Notes: generated by a model from the letters alone, not told the origin. A DNA stretch of 64,000 nt from Parvularculaceae bacterium (GCA_013389105.1 JACADZ010000004.1:1-64000), one strand, 5' to 3'. Shown: positions 38,405-47,875, counted from the first letter of the stretch. Program-made: numbers and translations.

Positions 38405-39784
38405 TCAAGCCGCCGCGGCGACAACGCGGTTTCGGCCGCCGGACTTGGCGGCGTAGAGCGCATCGTCGGCGCGCTTGATGAGTCGTTGCGGCGTATCGTC
38501 CTTAGAGCCGTCCTCGGTCGAGGCGATTCCAATCGACACCGTAACCTTGAGTTCGTCCCGCCCGCTGTTGATCAGGAGCTTGTGCCCGGCGACTTCGAGG
38601 CGCAGTCGCTCGGCGACGATGCGCGCCGCTTCCTTCTCGGTGTCGGGCATCGCGATCAGAAATTCCTCGCCGCCGTAGCGGCAGGCGAGATCAATGCCGC
38701 GAACCGAATTGCGCACGCGCTCGGCGAACTCGCGGATCACCCGGTCGCCGACGTCGTGCCCGTGCGTATCGTTGACCGATTTGAAGTGATCGAGGTCGAG
38801 CACCATCACCGAAAGAGGCCGCCCGGTCCAGAAGGCGCGGTCGAACATCGCCGAAAGATGGCTCGCGAGATAGCGCCTGTTGTAGAGGCCGGTCAGTTCG
38901 TCCGTCACCGCCATTTCCAAGCTCTGCTGGAACGACGACCGCAGGTGGTCGATGTAGCGCTTGCGGCGGATCTGGGTCGCCACGCGCGCGGTCAACTCAT
39001 TCTTGTCGACGGGACGCGAGAGGTAATCATTGACGCCGATGTCGAGGGCGCGGACGAGCTTTCTCGTGTCGCCCTGGCGCACGATGGTGAGGATGGGCGT
39101 CAGGCGCGTCTCCTCGAATGAGCGGATCGAGGAGCAGAGCCGCAGCGGGTCGATCGCCTCGATCGCCATGTTGATGATGACGAGGTCGAAATTCGCGGCG
39201 CGGACCCGCGCCATCGCGACCTCCGGATCGCCCTCAATCGACACCTGACACGCCGGTCCGAGATTTCCCCGCAGCTTCTGCGCCTGCTCGGCTTGATCGT
39301 CGATGATGAGAATTCGCGGCTCTTCATCGTCTCTGTCAGGCTCAAGGACGCCCGGCTCGACCACGCCGAGCCCCTTGCTCGTGGCGTAGCGCAGCCGCAG
39401 TTCGTCGGTCATCATCTTAAGCCGCGTCAGGCTTCGCACTCGGGCGAACAGGGCGACGTCTTCGACCGGCTTGGTCAGAAAATCGTCCGCGCCCGCCTCA
39501 AGCCCCGCCACTCGGTCGGCCGGCTGCTCAAGCGCGGTCACCATGACGACGGGAATATGCGCCGTCTCGGGCGCATGTTTGATGAGACGGCACGCCTCGA
39601 AGCCGTCCATCCCCGGCATCATCACGTCGAGCAGGACGATGTCGGGCTGTTCCGCTTTCGCCTTGTCCACCGCTTCGCGGCCGGAAAAGGCGGTGATCAC
39701 GTCGAAATATTCGGCTCTGAGCTTCGCTTCGAGCAGTTTGACGTTAGGCTCGAGGTCGTCAACGACCAGAACGCGCGCCGTCAT
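38405..39784 (-). CDS. pleD: Diguanylate cyclase response regulator PleD
   Basis: PleD makes cyclic-di-GMP when phosphorylated and drives polar cell differentiation in Caulobacter. The 459-residue protein has a first receiver domain with phospho-acceptor Asp53 (IVLLDVMMPG), a second receiver-like domain (about residues 150-270), and a GGDEF domain with the active site CRYGGEEFLIAMPD. The inhibitory I-site RGID lies five residues before it. divK is the upstream gene on the same strand, 36 bases away, as in Caulobacter. Confidence 0.95.
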   Translation of the reverse strand: MTARVLVVDDLEPNVKLLEAKLRAEYFDVITAFSGREAVDKAKAEQPDIVLLDVMMPGMDGFEACRLIKHAPETAHIPVVMVTALEQPADRVAGLEAGADDFLTKPVEDVALFARVRSLTRLKMMTDELRLRYATSKGLGVVEPGVLEPDRDDEEPRILIIDDQAEQAQKLRGNLGPACQVSIEGDPEVAMARVRAANFDLVIINMAIEAIDPLRLCSSIRSFEETRLTPILTIVRQGDTRKLVRALDIGVNDYLSRPVDKNELTARVATQIRRKRYIDHLRSSFQQSLEMAVTDELTGLYNRRYLASHLSAMFDRAFWTGRPLSVMVLDLDHFKSVNDTHGHDVGDRVIREFAERVRNSVRGIDLACRYGGEEFLIAMPDTEKEAARIVAERLRLEVAGHKLLINSGRDELKVTVSIGIASTEDGSKDDTPQRLIKRADDALYAAKSGGRNRVVAAAA

Positions 39785-39820
39785 GTGCTACCCGCCTTAG
39801 ATACAAGTCCGGCGAGTTTG

Positions 39821-40216
39821 TTAGCCCAAATACCTTTTTACTTTGTCAAGAAACCCGGCGACCGAGATGGGCTTGGCTATGTAATCTTCGCAGCCGCCGG
39901 CGCGGATGCGCTCCTCGTCGCCCTTCATCGCAAAGGCGGTCACGGCGATGATCGGAATCATCGCGAGCTTCGGGTCGGCCTTGAGCTCTTTCGTCGCCTG
40001 CAGACCGGAGACCTCCGGAAGCTGAATGTCCATGATGATGAGGTCGGGGCCGGCCTCGGCGGCGAGCCTCAAGGCGTCCGCGCCGTTCCTCGCCTGAAGC
40101 GTCTCGTATCCGTGCGCCTCGAGGAGGTCGTTGAAGAGCTTCATGTTCAGCTCGTTGTCCTCGACGATGAGGACCTTCTTGCGGGGCGCGAAGTCGGGCT
40201 TTTCCATTGCCGCCAT
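39821..40216 (-). CDS. divK: Single-domain response regulator DivK
   Basis: DivK is a receiver-only protein that controls the alphaproteobacterial cell-cycle kinases. The 131-residue protein has the acidic pocket [14 protein letters not shown], phospho-acceptor Asp63 in [13 protein letters not shown], and the C-terminal [24 protein letters not shown] block that is nearly invariant in DivK. ATG 40216 was used; ATG 40207 is possible. It is cotranscribed with pleD and divergent from dinB. Confidence 0.95.
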   Translation of the reverse strand: MAAMEKPDFAPRKKVLIVEDNELNMKLFNDLLEAHGYETLQARNGADALRLAAEAGPDLIIMDIQLPEVSGLQATKELKADPKLAMIPIIAVTAFAMKGDEERIRAGGCEDYIAKPISVAGFLDKVKRYLG

Positions 40217-40333
40217 GAGTACGACTCTTTGAAGAACGCGGACCGCCGGACTTCCAGCCGGTTTCGATCTTATCGCTCCAAAGGTATTAATCGATTGTTT
40301 ATCGTCGAGGCAGTTTCACGGAGCCCCTCGCGC

Positions 40334-41620
40334 GTGGTCGCGGAGATTAACAAAAAGCTAACGGCGTTTTGCCGAACCTGTCTCACGCAGCTCCAGGCCG
40401 GCGCGCAGAGCTGCAGCTGCGGCTCGGCCCGGATTGCGCGCCACGACGAACTCGGCGCGCTGTCCATCGCCCATGTCGATTGCGACGCCTTTTACGCCTC
40501 GATCGAGAAGCGCGACGATCCAACGCTTACGGACAAACCCGTGATCGTCGGCGGCGGCGCGCGCGGGGTCGTCTCGACCTGCTGCTACATCGCGCGCACC
40601 TATGGCGTGCGCTCGGCCATGCCCATGTTCAAGGCGTTGAAGGCATGCCCCGAGGCGGTCGTCATCAAGCCCGACATGCGCAAATATGCAAAGGCCGGAC
40701 GGCGAATCCGCGACATGATGGAGACCTTGACGCCGCTCGTCGAACCGCTCTCCATCGACGAGGCTTTTCTCGACCTCTCCGGCACGACCCGCGTTCACGG
40801 GCTGGAGCCGGCAAGGGCGCTCGCACGGCTCCAGAACGACATCAAGCGCGAAATGGGCGTTACCGTCTCGGTGGGTCTTGGCGCCAACAAGTTCCTCGCC
40901 AAGATCGCCTCTGATCTCGACAAGCCGGACGGTTTCTCCGTCATCGGACGGGAGGAAGCGGCGACTTTTCTCGCGCGTCAGCCGACACGGCTGATCTGGG
41001 GCGTCGGCCCCGCCTTCGCCGCGCGGCTCGAACGGGACGGATTAAAGACGATCGGCGATCTCCAGAACGCCGACCCGGCATTCCTCGCGAGGCGCTATGG
41101 CGAGGTCGGCCTCCGCCTCGCGCGCCTCGCACGCGGCGAGGACGACCGCGCGGTCACGCCGTCGCGGGAGGCAAGGACCGTATCCGCCGAGACGACGTTC
41201 AATCGCGACATCGGCGACCTCGAACGGCTGGAAGATATTCTTTGGACCCTCTGCGAGAAGGTCTCCGGCCGGATAAAGAAGGACGAGCTTTGCGGCCGCA
41301 CCGTGACGCTGAAACTGAAATCGCCGGACTTTCGGCTTCTCACGCGGCGCACGACGCTCGACCGACCCTCCAATCTCGCGCGCACGCTGTTCGCGGCGGC
41401 CCGCACTTTGCTCCGCGAAACCCATGATGGGCGCTCCTGGCGCCTTATCGGCGTCGGCTACGCTGATCTGTCGCCCGCGGCGGACGCCATCGAGACTGAA
41501 CTCTTCGAGACTCCGGAGACGCGGCTCGCCGCTCGGGAAGCCGCCATCGACCGCATCCGCGAGAGGTTCGGCAGGAGCGCGATCGGCTCGGGGCGCGGGG
41601 CTGGCGAGGAAGATGACTGA
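40334..41620 (+). CDS. dinB: DNA polymerase IV with N-terminal zinc ribbon
   Basis: This Y-family translesion polymerase has about 428 residues from GTG 40334. An N-terminal cysteine motif (FCRTC and CSCGS) precedes the catalytic core IAHVDCDAFYASIEKRDDP, with PLSIDEAFLDLSGT holding the second acidic pair, then helix-hairpin-helix and little-finger regions. The start is uncertain, as no clear ribosome site was seen; the zinc ribbon shows the start must be upstream of residue FCRTC. A 16-base hairpin follows the stop directly. Confidence 0.9.
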   Translation: MVAEINKKLTAFCRTCLTQLQAGAQSCSCGSARIARHDELGALSIAHVDCDAFYASIEKRDDPTLTDKPVIVGGGARGVVSTCCYIARTYGVRSAMPMFKALKACPEAVVIKPDMRKYAKAGRRIRDMMETLTPLVEPLSIDEAFLDLSGTTRVHGLEPARALARLQNDIKREMGVTVSVGLGANKFLAKIASDLDKPDGFSVIGREEAATFLARQPTRLIWGVGPAFAARLERDGLKTIGDLQNADPAFLARRYGEVGLRLARLARGEDDRAVTPSREARTVSAETTFNRDIGDLERLEDILWTLCEKVSGRIKKDELCGRTVTLKLKSPDFRLLTRRTTLDRPSNLARTLFAAARTLLRETHDGRSWRLIGVGYADLSPAADAIETELFETPETRLAAREAAIDRIRERFGRSAIGSGRGAGEEDD

Positions 41621-41666
41621 TTCTAGACCATCGGGCGATAAATCTGGATTGCCCGATGGCCTAGAA
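41621..41666. repeat. Inverted repeat directly after dinB
   Basis: Two 16-base arms (41621-41636 and 41651-41666) pair with one mismatch around a 14-base loop, giving a long stem starting at TTCTAG and ending CTAGAA. It begins with the base after the dinB stop and may act as a terminator, though no T run follows. It adjoins the dispersed palindromic element at 41681. Confidence 0.6.
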
Positions 41667-41680
41667 TTCTCGTTGTCGCG

Positions 41681-41726
41681 CCGGTTTGCGAAAAACCGGT
41701 GATTCCACTTTTTCGCCCGGCGCTCT
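41681..41726. repeat. Dispersed palindromic element, copy A
   Basis: A hairpin (CCGGTTT 41681-41687, AAACCGG 41693-41699) runs into a 30-base block at 41697-41726 that recurs at 54531-54560 with 27 of 30 bases identical. The core is GGTGATTCC, a C/A-TTTTT tract and GCCCGGCGCTCT. Similar GATTCCACTTTTT palindromes are common in alphaproteobacterial intergenic DNA. Confidence 0.65.
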
Positions 41727-41812
41727 GGCCGACGGCGATGGCGAGGGGCCCGCGCGGCGTAGTATGGAGAGACCGGGGTCCTTCTCGGCCCCCATCCCCT
41801 TTGAGGAGCTCC

Positions 41813-42274
41813 ATGACGCGCATCGACCGGAAACTTTCTGAACTCAACATCGTGTTGCCGGCGCCGGTTGCGCCGGTCGCGACCTACGTTCCCTTTGTCG
41901 TCGCCGGGCCCCTCGTGTTCATTTCCGGGCAGGTCTCGCTTTCGAACGGCGCGCTCATCAAGGGACGCCTCGGCGCCGATCTCAACATTGAGAGGGGACA
42001 GGAAGCAGCGCGCGCCTGCGGCCTCAATCTCCTCGCGCATCTCAAGTCTGCGTGCGGCGGCGACCTCGACCGCGTACGACGCGTCGTCAAGCTCGGCGCC
42101 TTCGTGTGCTCGACTCCCGATTTTGTCGATCAGCCGAAAGTCGCCAACGGCTGCTCCGATCTCATGGTCGCCGTGTTCGGCGACGCCGGCCGCCATGCTC
42201 GCGCCGCCGTCGGCGCGCCCGCCTTGCCGCTCGGCGCCGCCGTCGAAATCGACGGCGTCTTCGAGATCGACTGA
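41813..42274 (+). CDS. Rid family protein (RidA/YjgF-like)
   Basis: This 153-residue cytoplasmic Rid protein has VAGPLVFISGQVSLSNG at the N-terminal half and a C-terminal GAAVEIDGVFEID typical of the family, which hydrolyses reactive enamine or imine intermediates. GAGGAG precedes ATG 41813. It is the first of four coupled genes: its stop and the next ATG share a base (TGATG). It differs from the exported Rid-domain protein in the suf operon. Confidence 0.87.
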   Translation: MTRIDRKLSELNIVLPAPVAPVATYVPFVVAGPLVFISGQVSLSNGALIKGRLGADLNIERGQEAARACGLNLLAHLKSACGGDLDRVRRVVKLGAFVCSTPDFVDQPKVANGCSDLMVAVFGDAGRHARAAVGAPALPLGAAVEIDGVFEID

Positions 42275-43413
42275 TGGGCGACGGCGCCGACAGCGCTGCC
42301 GCGAGGACCTGCCGCGAGATTTCAGCGATCGCGTCGGCGGACTGGAACGCCCGCGCAGATCTCAATCCTTTCGTCTCTCATGAATTCCTTGCTGCGCTAG
42401 AAGCGTCGGGCTCGGTCGGCGCCGGAACCGGCTGGACGCCAATGCACCTGTTTCTTGAGGGCGGCGGCGCGCCGGGGTGCGCGCCGGCCTATCTCAAAAC
42501 TCACAGCTTCGGCGAATATGTTTTCGATCAGCATTGGGCCGAAGCCTATGAGCGCGCCGGCGGACGATACTACCCGAGGCTCGTCTGCGCCGCGCCCTTC
42601 TCGCCTGTTACCGGGCCGCGGCTCCTCGCGCCGGACTCGGCGGCGAAACAGGCGCTCGCGCGCGCGCTCATCGCGGCTGCCAAAGCCGCGAACGCTTCCT
42701 CCGTGCACGTCAACTTCATCGAGGCGGACGACGAAGCGGCGCTGCTCGCCGCCGGATTCCTGCCGCGCCGCGGCGTTCAGTTCCACTGGTTCAACCGTGG
42801 CTACCGCTCATATGAGGACTTTCTCGCCGCCCTTTCGTCGCGCAAGCGCAAGCAGATCCGGCGCGAGCGCAAGGAGGCCGCCGACGGCCTCGTCGTAAAA
42901 AGGCTGTCCGGCGTGCAGATCGACGAACCGCTCTGGGACGCCTTCTGGACCTTCTATCAGGACACGGGCTCGCGAAAATGGGGCCGGCCCTATCTGACGC
43001 GCGACTTTTTTCGGCGCATCGCCGCGGCCATGGCGGACCGGATTCTCCTGATCGTCGCCGAACGCGACGGAGCGCCGATCGCGGGCGCCCTCAACTTCAT
43101 CGGCGCCGACGTCCTCTACGGCCGCTACTGGGGGTGTACGGAGCACCGCCCGTTTCTCCACTTCGAGCTCTGCTATCACCAGGCGATCGAGCACGCGATC
43201 GAACGCGGGCTCTCACGCGTCGAGGCGGGCGCGCAGGGCGAGCACAAGATCGCCCGCGGCTACGAGCCGGTGGCGACACGCTCAGCGCACTGGATCGCCG
43301 ACCCTGCCTTCCGCCGTGCGGTCGAGGCCTATCTCGCCCGCGAGCGCGACGGCGTCGCGGCCGAGATCGAGGCGCTGGCGCAGGAAACGCCGTTCCGGAG
43401 CGGCCGCGAATGA
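42274..43413 (+). CDS. FemAB-like/GNAT acyltransferase (COG3146)
   Basis: This 379-residue protein matches the COG3146/DUF482 family of predicted N-acyltransferases with the FemAB fold. Landmarks are ADWNARADLNPFVSHEFL, YLKTHSFGEYVFDQHWA, RKRKQIRRERKEA and RVEAGAQGEHKIARGYEPV. Its substrate is not established. It overlaps the Rid gene by one base and the DUF2007 gene by ATGA. Confidence 0.85.
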   Translation: MGDGADSAAARTCREISAIASADWNARADLNPFVSHEFLAALEASGSVGAGTGWTPMHLFLEGGGAPGCAPAYLKTHSFGEYVFDQHWAEAYERAGGRYYPRLVCAAPFSPVTGPRLLAPDSAAKQALARALIAAAKAANASSVHVNFIEADDEAALLAAGFLPRRGVQFHWFNRGYRSYEDFLAALSSRKRKQIRRERKEAADGLVVKRLSGVQIDEPLWDAFWTFYQDTGSRKWGRPYLTRDFFRRIAAAMADRILLIVAERDGAPIAGALNFIGADVLYGRYWGCTEHRPFLHFELCYHQAIEHAIERGLSRVEAGAQGEHKIARGYEPVATRSAHWIADPAFRRAVEAYLARERDGVAAEIEALAQETPFRSGRE

Positions 43414-43658
43414 CCTCCGCCGTCGATGTCGCCGCTTTCTCAACCGAGACCGAGGCGCGGGTGTGCGTCTCCTACCTGCGGGCGCACGGGGTTGAGGCGG
43501 CGCTCGTCGACGAAATGATTTTTTCAGTGCTGCCCTTCCTTTCCCCCGGCAAGAAGGGCTTCCGTGTGACGGCGCCGGCGGAGCAGGCGCGGCTCGCCGC
43601 CGAGCTGCTCGCCGCCGTCGCCGATGCGGATGAAGAAGCAGAGGAGAAGATGACATGA
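43410..43658 (+). CDS. DUF2007-like small protein
   Basis: The 82-residue protein begins VDVAAFSTETEARVCVSYLRAHGVEAALVDE, matching the DUF2007 (signal-transducing PII-like fold) pattern of short alphaproteobacterial proteins. No function is known. It overlaps the FemAB-like and HIT genes by 4 bases on each side, so all three are coupled. Confidence 0.75.
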   Translation: MTSAVDVAAFSTETEARVCVSYLRAHGVEAALVDEMIFSVLPFLSPGKKGFRVTAPAEQARLAAELLAAVADADEEAEEKMT

Positions 43659-44092
43659 CGAGCATTCCCGCCTACAGCGCCGATAATATCTTCGCCAAGA
43701 TCATCCGCGGCGAGGCGCCGAGCGTGAAGATATTTGAGGACGAGGCCGCGCTCGCCTTCATGGATATTTTTCCGCAGACGGAAGGTCATGCTCTGGTCGC
43801 GCCGAAGCGCCTCGGCGCCGTTTCCTTGCTCGACGTCCGCGAAGACGATTTGCAGACGCTCATCCTCGCTGTTCAGCGGCTCGCCCGCGCGACCGAGAAG
43901 GCGCTCCGGCCCGACGGCGTGCGCGTCATGCAGTTCAACGGCGCCGAGGCCGGACAGACCGTCTTCCACCTGCATTTCCACGTGATCCCGGTCTGGGCCG
44001 GCCGGCCGATGCGTCGCGCCCATGGCCACGGCGAGCCGGCGGACCCGGCGAAACTCAAGGAGCTGGCGGACCGCATCGCCGCGGCGCTTTAG
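43655..44092 (+). CDS. HIT family hydrolase
   Basis: This 145-residue canonical HIT protein has IFAKIIRGEAPSVKIFEDE at the start and the triad HLHFHVIPVWAGRP near residues 107-120. Such proteins hydrolyse nucleoside phosphoramidates or dinucleotides. It ends the Rid-FemAB-DUF2007-HIT unit and converges on proA with a 21-base gap. Confidence 0.92.
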   Translation: MTSIPAYSADNIFAKIIRGEAPSVKIFEDEAALAFMDIFPQTEGHALVAPKRLGAVSLLDVREDDLQTLILAVQRLARATEKALRPDGVRVMQFNGAEAGQTVFHLHFHVIPVWAGRPMRRAHGHGEPADPAKLKELADRIAAAL

Positions 44093-44113
44093 TCTGTACA
44101 GAGAATACATCGG

Positions 44114-45400
44114 TCACGGCCGGATCTGGCCGTTTCCGCGCACGACCGTCTTGTAGGAGACCAGCTCGCGGACGCCGACCGGTCCGCGCGCGTGCAGCCG
44201 CCCAGTGGCGATGCCGATCTCGGCCCCGAAGCCGAACTCGCCGCCGTCGGCGAACTGGGTCGAGGCGTTGTGAAGGACGATGGCGCTGTCGACCTCGTCG
44301 AGGAAGCGGCGCGCCGCCGCCGCATTCTCGGTCACGATCGATTCGGTGTGGCCGGCGCCGTAGCGCGCGATATGCGCGATCGCGCCGCCGACCCCGTCGA
44401 CCGCGGCGACAGAGAGGACGGGGGCCAAATACTCCGTATGCCAATCTTCTTCCGATGCGGAAGAGACGGCGGGGTCCAGCGCCCGAACGGCCGCATCGCC
44501 CCGCAATTCGCAGCCTGCGGCTCTGAGCGCCGCCGCGACCGGCGGCCACAGTTCCGAGAGGCGGGCGCGATCGATGAGGAGCGTCTCGGCGGCGCCGCAT
44601 ACGCCCGTGCGCCGCATCTTGGAGTTGAGCGTCACCGCGACCGCCTTTTGGAGATCGGCGCCCTGGTCGAGGTAGACATGGCACAGGCCGTCATAATGGC
44701 CGAGCGTCGGCGCGCGGGCCTCCGCGCGTACGCGGGCGACCAGCGACCGGCCGCCGCGCGGAATGACGAGGTCGACGGCGCCGCCGAGCCCGCCGAGAAT
44801 GGCCCCGACGGCGGCGCGGTCGGCCGTCTCCACGAACTGCACGGCGTCCTCGGGCAGCCCGACGCCGGCCAGCGCGCGCCGAAGGAGCCGGGCCAACGCC
44901 TGCGAGGTTTCGAAGCACTCCGCGCCGCCGCGCAGGATGACGGCGTTGCCGGCCTTGACCGCGATCGCCGCCGCATCGACCGTCACATTAGGCCGGCTCT
45001 CGTAAATGACCGCGATGACGCCGATCGGCACGGTCACGCGCTCGAAGGCGAGACCGTTCGGTCGCGTCCACCGCGACAGCACCTCGCCGACCGGATCGGG
45101 CAGCGCCGCCACGTCTTCCAGCGCCCGCGCCATCGTCTCGACACGGAGGGCATCGAGGCGGAGCCGGTCGAGGAAGGCCGGGGCCTCGCCCGCCGCCTGC
45201 GCGGCCTCTACCTCGCGGGCGTTGACCTTGAGGATTTCCGGAGTTGCGGCGCGCAGCGCCCGGGCGGCGGCTCGGAGCGCGGCGTCCTTTTGCGTCGCGG
45301 TCGCCCGCGCGGTCGCCCGTGCCGCCTCGCGCGCCTTTCGTCCGAGCGCGTCATAATCGGCGTCAGCCAATGCGTCAGCTCCCGAACATGACGAGGTCAT
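44114..45400 (-). CDS. proA: Gamma-glutamyl phosphate reductase
   Basis: ProA reduces gamma-glutamyl phosphate in proline synthesis. The 428-residue protein shows VTVPIGVIAVIYESRPNVTVDAAA and the catalytic cysteine in MRRTGVCGAAETLL. ATG 45400 overlaps proB by 26 bases; a TTG at 45370 with a GGGAG site 8 bases upstream gives a slightly shorter protein and may be the true start. It is the last gene of the hisC-proB-proA unit. Confidence 0.95.
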   Translation of the reverse strand: MTSSCSGADALADADYDALGRKAREAARATARATATQKDAALRAAARALRAATPEILKVNAREVEAAQAAGEAPAFLDRLRLDALRVETMARALEDVAALPDPVGEVLSRWTRPNGLAFERVTVPIGVIAVIYESRPNVTVDAAAIAVKAGNAVILRGGAECFETSQALARLLRRALAGVGLPEDAVQFVETADRAAVGAILGGLGGAVDLVIPRGGRSLVARVRAEARAPTLGHYDGLCHVYLDQGADLQKAVAVTLNSKMRRTGVCGAAETLLIDRARLSELWPPVAAALRAAGCELRGDAAVRALDPAVSSASEEDWHTEYLAPVLSVAAVDGVGGAIAHIARYGAGHTESIVTENAAAARRFLDEVDSAIVLHNASTQFADGGEFGFGAEIGIATGRLHARGPVGVRELVSYKTVVRGNGQIRP

Positions 45401-46523
45401 TGCGCTCGATGACCGCCGGACGCCGGCGATAGCCGAGCGTCGCCTCGATGTCGTCCGAGCGCTTGCCGGCGATGGCGGCGATTTCGCCGGAGTCGAACGC
45501 TGCGAGCCCCTGGCCGAGGGCGCGCCCGTCCTCTCCGGCGACGGTCACCGCGTCGCCGCGCTGGAACTCGCCGACGACTTGCCTCACGCCTGCGGGCAGC
45601 AGGCTTGATCCGCGCCTGAGCGCATTCTCGGCGCCGGCGTCGATCACGATGCGGCCGACCGGCTTGAGGCGCCCGGCGATCCATTGCCGCCGCGCGCCTT
45701 CGCGACTCGCGGACGGGAGTATGAGCGTCGCCGCCGCGCCCTCCTCGATCCGTCGCAGCGGATGGAGGACGTTGCCGCTCGCGATGATGGTCGCGACGCC
45801 CGCCAGTCCCGCTATCTTCGCCGCCGCAATCTTCGAAGCCATGCCGCCCGAACCGACTCCCGCCGCCGCGTTCGGTCCCGTGGCGGCCCGCTCGATCTCA
45901 GCCGTCACCCGTTCAATCAGCGGCAGGCGCCGCGCAGCAGGATCGGCGCGAGGGTCGCTCGTATAGACGCCGTCAATGTCCGAGAGAATGACGAGGAGAT
46001 CGGCTCCGGCAATCTGCGCGGCGTGGGCGGCGAGGCGGTCATTGTCGCCGTAGCGGATTTCCGCCGTGGCGATGGTGTCGTTCTCGTTGACGAGCGGCAG
46101 GGCTTCCAACTCGAGCAGCGTCGCGAAGGTCGCGCGCGCATTGAGATAGCGCCGCCGGTTTTCGGTGTCGTCGAGCGTCAGCAGCACCTGCGCGACGACG
46201 ACCGCGTGAGCGTCGAACGCCCTCTGCCAGGCCTGGACGAGGATCGCCTGCCCCGCCGCCGACGCCGCCTGTTTTTCGTCGAGGCGCAGCGCGCCCTCAA
46301 GGCCGAGCCGCCGGCGCCCGAGAGCGATCGCGCCCGAGGTGACGACTGCCGTCTCGACGCCGCGCGCGCGCAGCGCCGCGATGTCGCCCGCGAGCGAGGC
46401 GATGAAAGGCTCGCGCACCTGATCCCCCTCGACGAGAATCGCGGACCCGACTTTGACGACGACGCGCCTGGCGGCGGCGAGCGCCGAGCGAGCGCTCTGG
46501 AGTGAATGTTCGGCGGCGCTCAT
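45375..46523 (-). CDS. proB: Glutamate 5-kinase
   Basis: ProB phosphorylates glutamate, the first and feedback-regulated step of proline synthesis. The 382-residue protein has an amino-acid kinase domain (VVVKVGSAIL; NENDTIATAEIRYGDNDRLAA; GVGSGGMASKI) and a C-terminal PUA domain (RRGSSLLPAGVRQVVGEFQRGDAV). It overlaps the aminotransferase by ATGA. Confidence 0.96.
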   Translation of the reverse strand: MSAAEHSLQSARSALAAARRVVVKVGSAILVEGDQVREPFIASLAGDIAALRARGVETAVVTSGAIALGRRRLGLEGALRLDEKQAASAAGQAILVQAWQRAFDAHAVVVAQVLLTLDDTENRRRYLNARATFATLLELEALPLVNENDTIATAEIRYGDNDRLAAHAAQIAGADLLVILSDIDGVYTSDPRADPAARRLPLIERVTAEIERAATGPNAAAGVGSGGMASKIAAAKIAGLAGVATIIASGNVLHPLRRIEEGAAATLILPSASREGARRQWIAGRLKPVGRIVIDAGAENALRRGSSLLPAGVRQVVGEFQRGDAVTVAGEDGRALGQGLAAFDSGEIAAIAGKRSDDIEATLGYRRRPAVIERNDLVMFGS

Positions 46524-47614
46524 GCGAACCGTCCGTGTGCGTCCAGCAAGCGGCCGAGCGCGCGCTCGAAGCCCGCCATCTCCTCCTCAGTCCCGATGCT
46601 GACGCGCAGATGCTCAGGCAGGCCGTAATTGGCGAGCCCGCGCACGACGTATCCCTCTTCGGCGAGAGCCCGCTCGAAGTCGGCAGCGCCCGGCCCTATG
46701 CGTATGGTGATGAAGTTCGCCGCCGGCGGAATGAAGTCGAGCCCGCGCTCCTTGAGAAACAGGGCGAGACGCGCGCGACCTTCGACGACGCGGCGGAGCG
46801 AGCGCGCGCAGAACTCGCCGTCCTCCAATGCCGCGCATGCCGCTGCAGCGGCCGGCGTCGAGACGTTAAAGGGAAAACGGATCCGGTTCATGGCGTCGAC
46901 CACGCCGGCGGCGCCGTAACCCCAGCCGACGCGGAGCGCGGCGAGCCCGTAAAGCTTGGAAAAGGTGCGGGTCGCGAGGACGTTGGGCGCCTGCGCTGCG
47001 AGCGCGAGCCCGTCGGCGTAGGCGGGGTCGTCCGCCGCGAACTCCGCATAAGCGCCGTCGAGGATGAGGAGGACGCGCTCCGGCAGGCCGCGCCAGAGCC
47101 GCTCGACCTCGCCGGCCGGAAGAACGGTGCCGGTCGGGTTGGCGGGATTGGCGAGGAAGACGATGCGCGTCTCCTGGTCGACTTCGGCGAGGAGGGCGTC
47201 GACGTCGGCGACGAACCCGCCGCGCGCGGTTTTTACGGCGCCGCCCGCGGCGTGCGCCGCAATCGCCCAGGCCGCGAAGGCGTAAGCCGGCTGCACGATG
47301 TTGGCGCCCTCGTCGAGAAAGGCCTGGCAGGCGAGGCCGAACACCTCGTCCGAGCCCGCGCCGAACACGAGCCGAGCGGGATCCAGACTGTGGCGACGGG
47401 ATAAAGCCTCGCGCAGGGACGACGCCTGCGAGTCCGGATAGCGGTGCAGCGCCAAGCTCGAGGCGCGGAAAGCCTCGATCGCACGCGGGCTCGCGCCGAG
47501 CGCATTTTCGTTCGACGATAGTTTCACGGCCGGCCGCGACCCCGCCCCGCCGGACTTGCCGGGGACATAGGGCGCGACCAAGGCGATGCTCTTTTTGGGC
47601 GAAGGCCCGCGCAT
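46520..47614 (-). CDS. hisC: Histidinol-phosphate/aromatic aminotransferase
   Basis: This 364-residue PLP aminotransferase (class I/II, HisC type) has KLSSNENALGASPRA near the N terminus, FLANPANPTGTVLP, and the PLP lysine in TRTFSKLYGLAALRVGWGYG. HisC or an aromatic aminotransferase (tyrosine/phenylalanine synthesis) are both possible; the proBA link does not decide. ATG 47614 is preceded by GAGGAG. The 261 bases upstream, to the RatA-like stop, hold no clear feature. Confidence 0.85.
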   Translation of the reverse strand: MRGPSPKKSIALVAPYVPGKSGGAGSRPAVKLSSNENALGASPRAIEAFRASSLALHRYPDSQASSLREALSRRHSLDPARLVFGAGSDEVFGLACQAFLDEGANIVQPAYAFAAWAIAAHAAGGAVKTARGGFVADVDALLAEVDQETRIVFLANPANPTGTVLPAGEVERLWRGLPERVLLILDGAYAEFAADDPAYADGLALAAQAPNVLATRTFSKLYGLAALRVGWGYGAAGVVDAMNRIRFPFNVSTPAAAAACAALEDGEFCARSLRRVVEGRARLALFLKERGLDFIPPAANFITIRIGPGAADFERALAEEGYVVRGLANYGLPEHLRVSIGTEEEMAGFERALGRLLDAHGRFA

Positions 47615-47875
47615 AGGCTTCTCCTCGCGCGCGATCATGAAGCGGGCGCCGCAGCGCCGCAAGACGCGGACGGCAGGGCGCGGAACAACGACGTCCTGTC
47701 GAGGTCTCAAGGAATGCCATCCCGGTCGCATCCTCGTCCTCTTGCAGCTCGCGCGAACGCCGCGGCGCCGGCGGCAATGAACCGCGTCCTCCACCATACG
47801 GGCGCCGGTAAGGCGTGGGATAAGTTCGGGGTGTTTCCCCTGACGGTTGCAGGGCGGGCGAGGAAAATCAGGCGT

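Noticed and set aside
47615-47875. Possible histidine-type leader peptide upstream of the hisC-like gene
   Set aside because: No run of His codons and no terminator/antiterminator pair was found.
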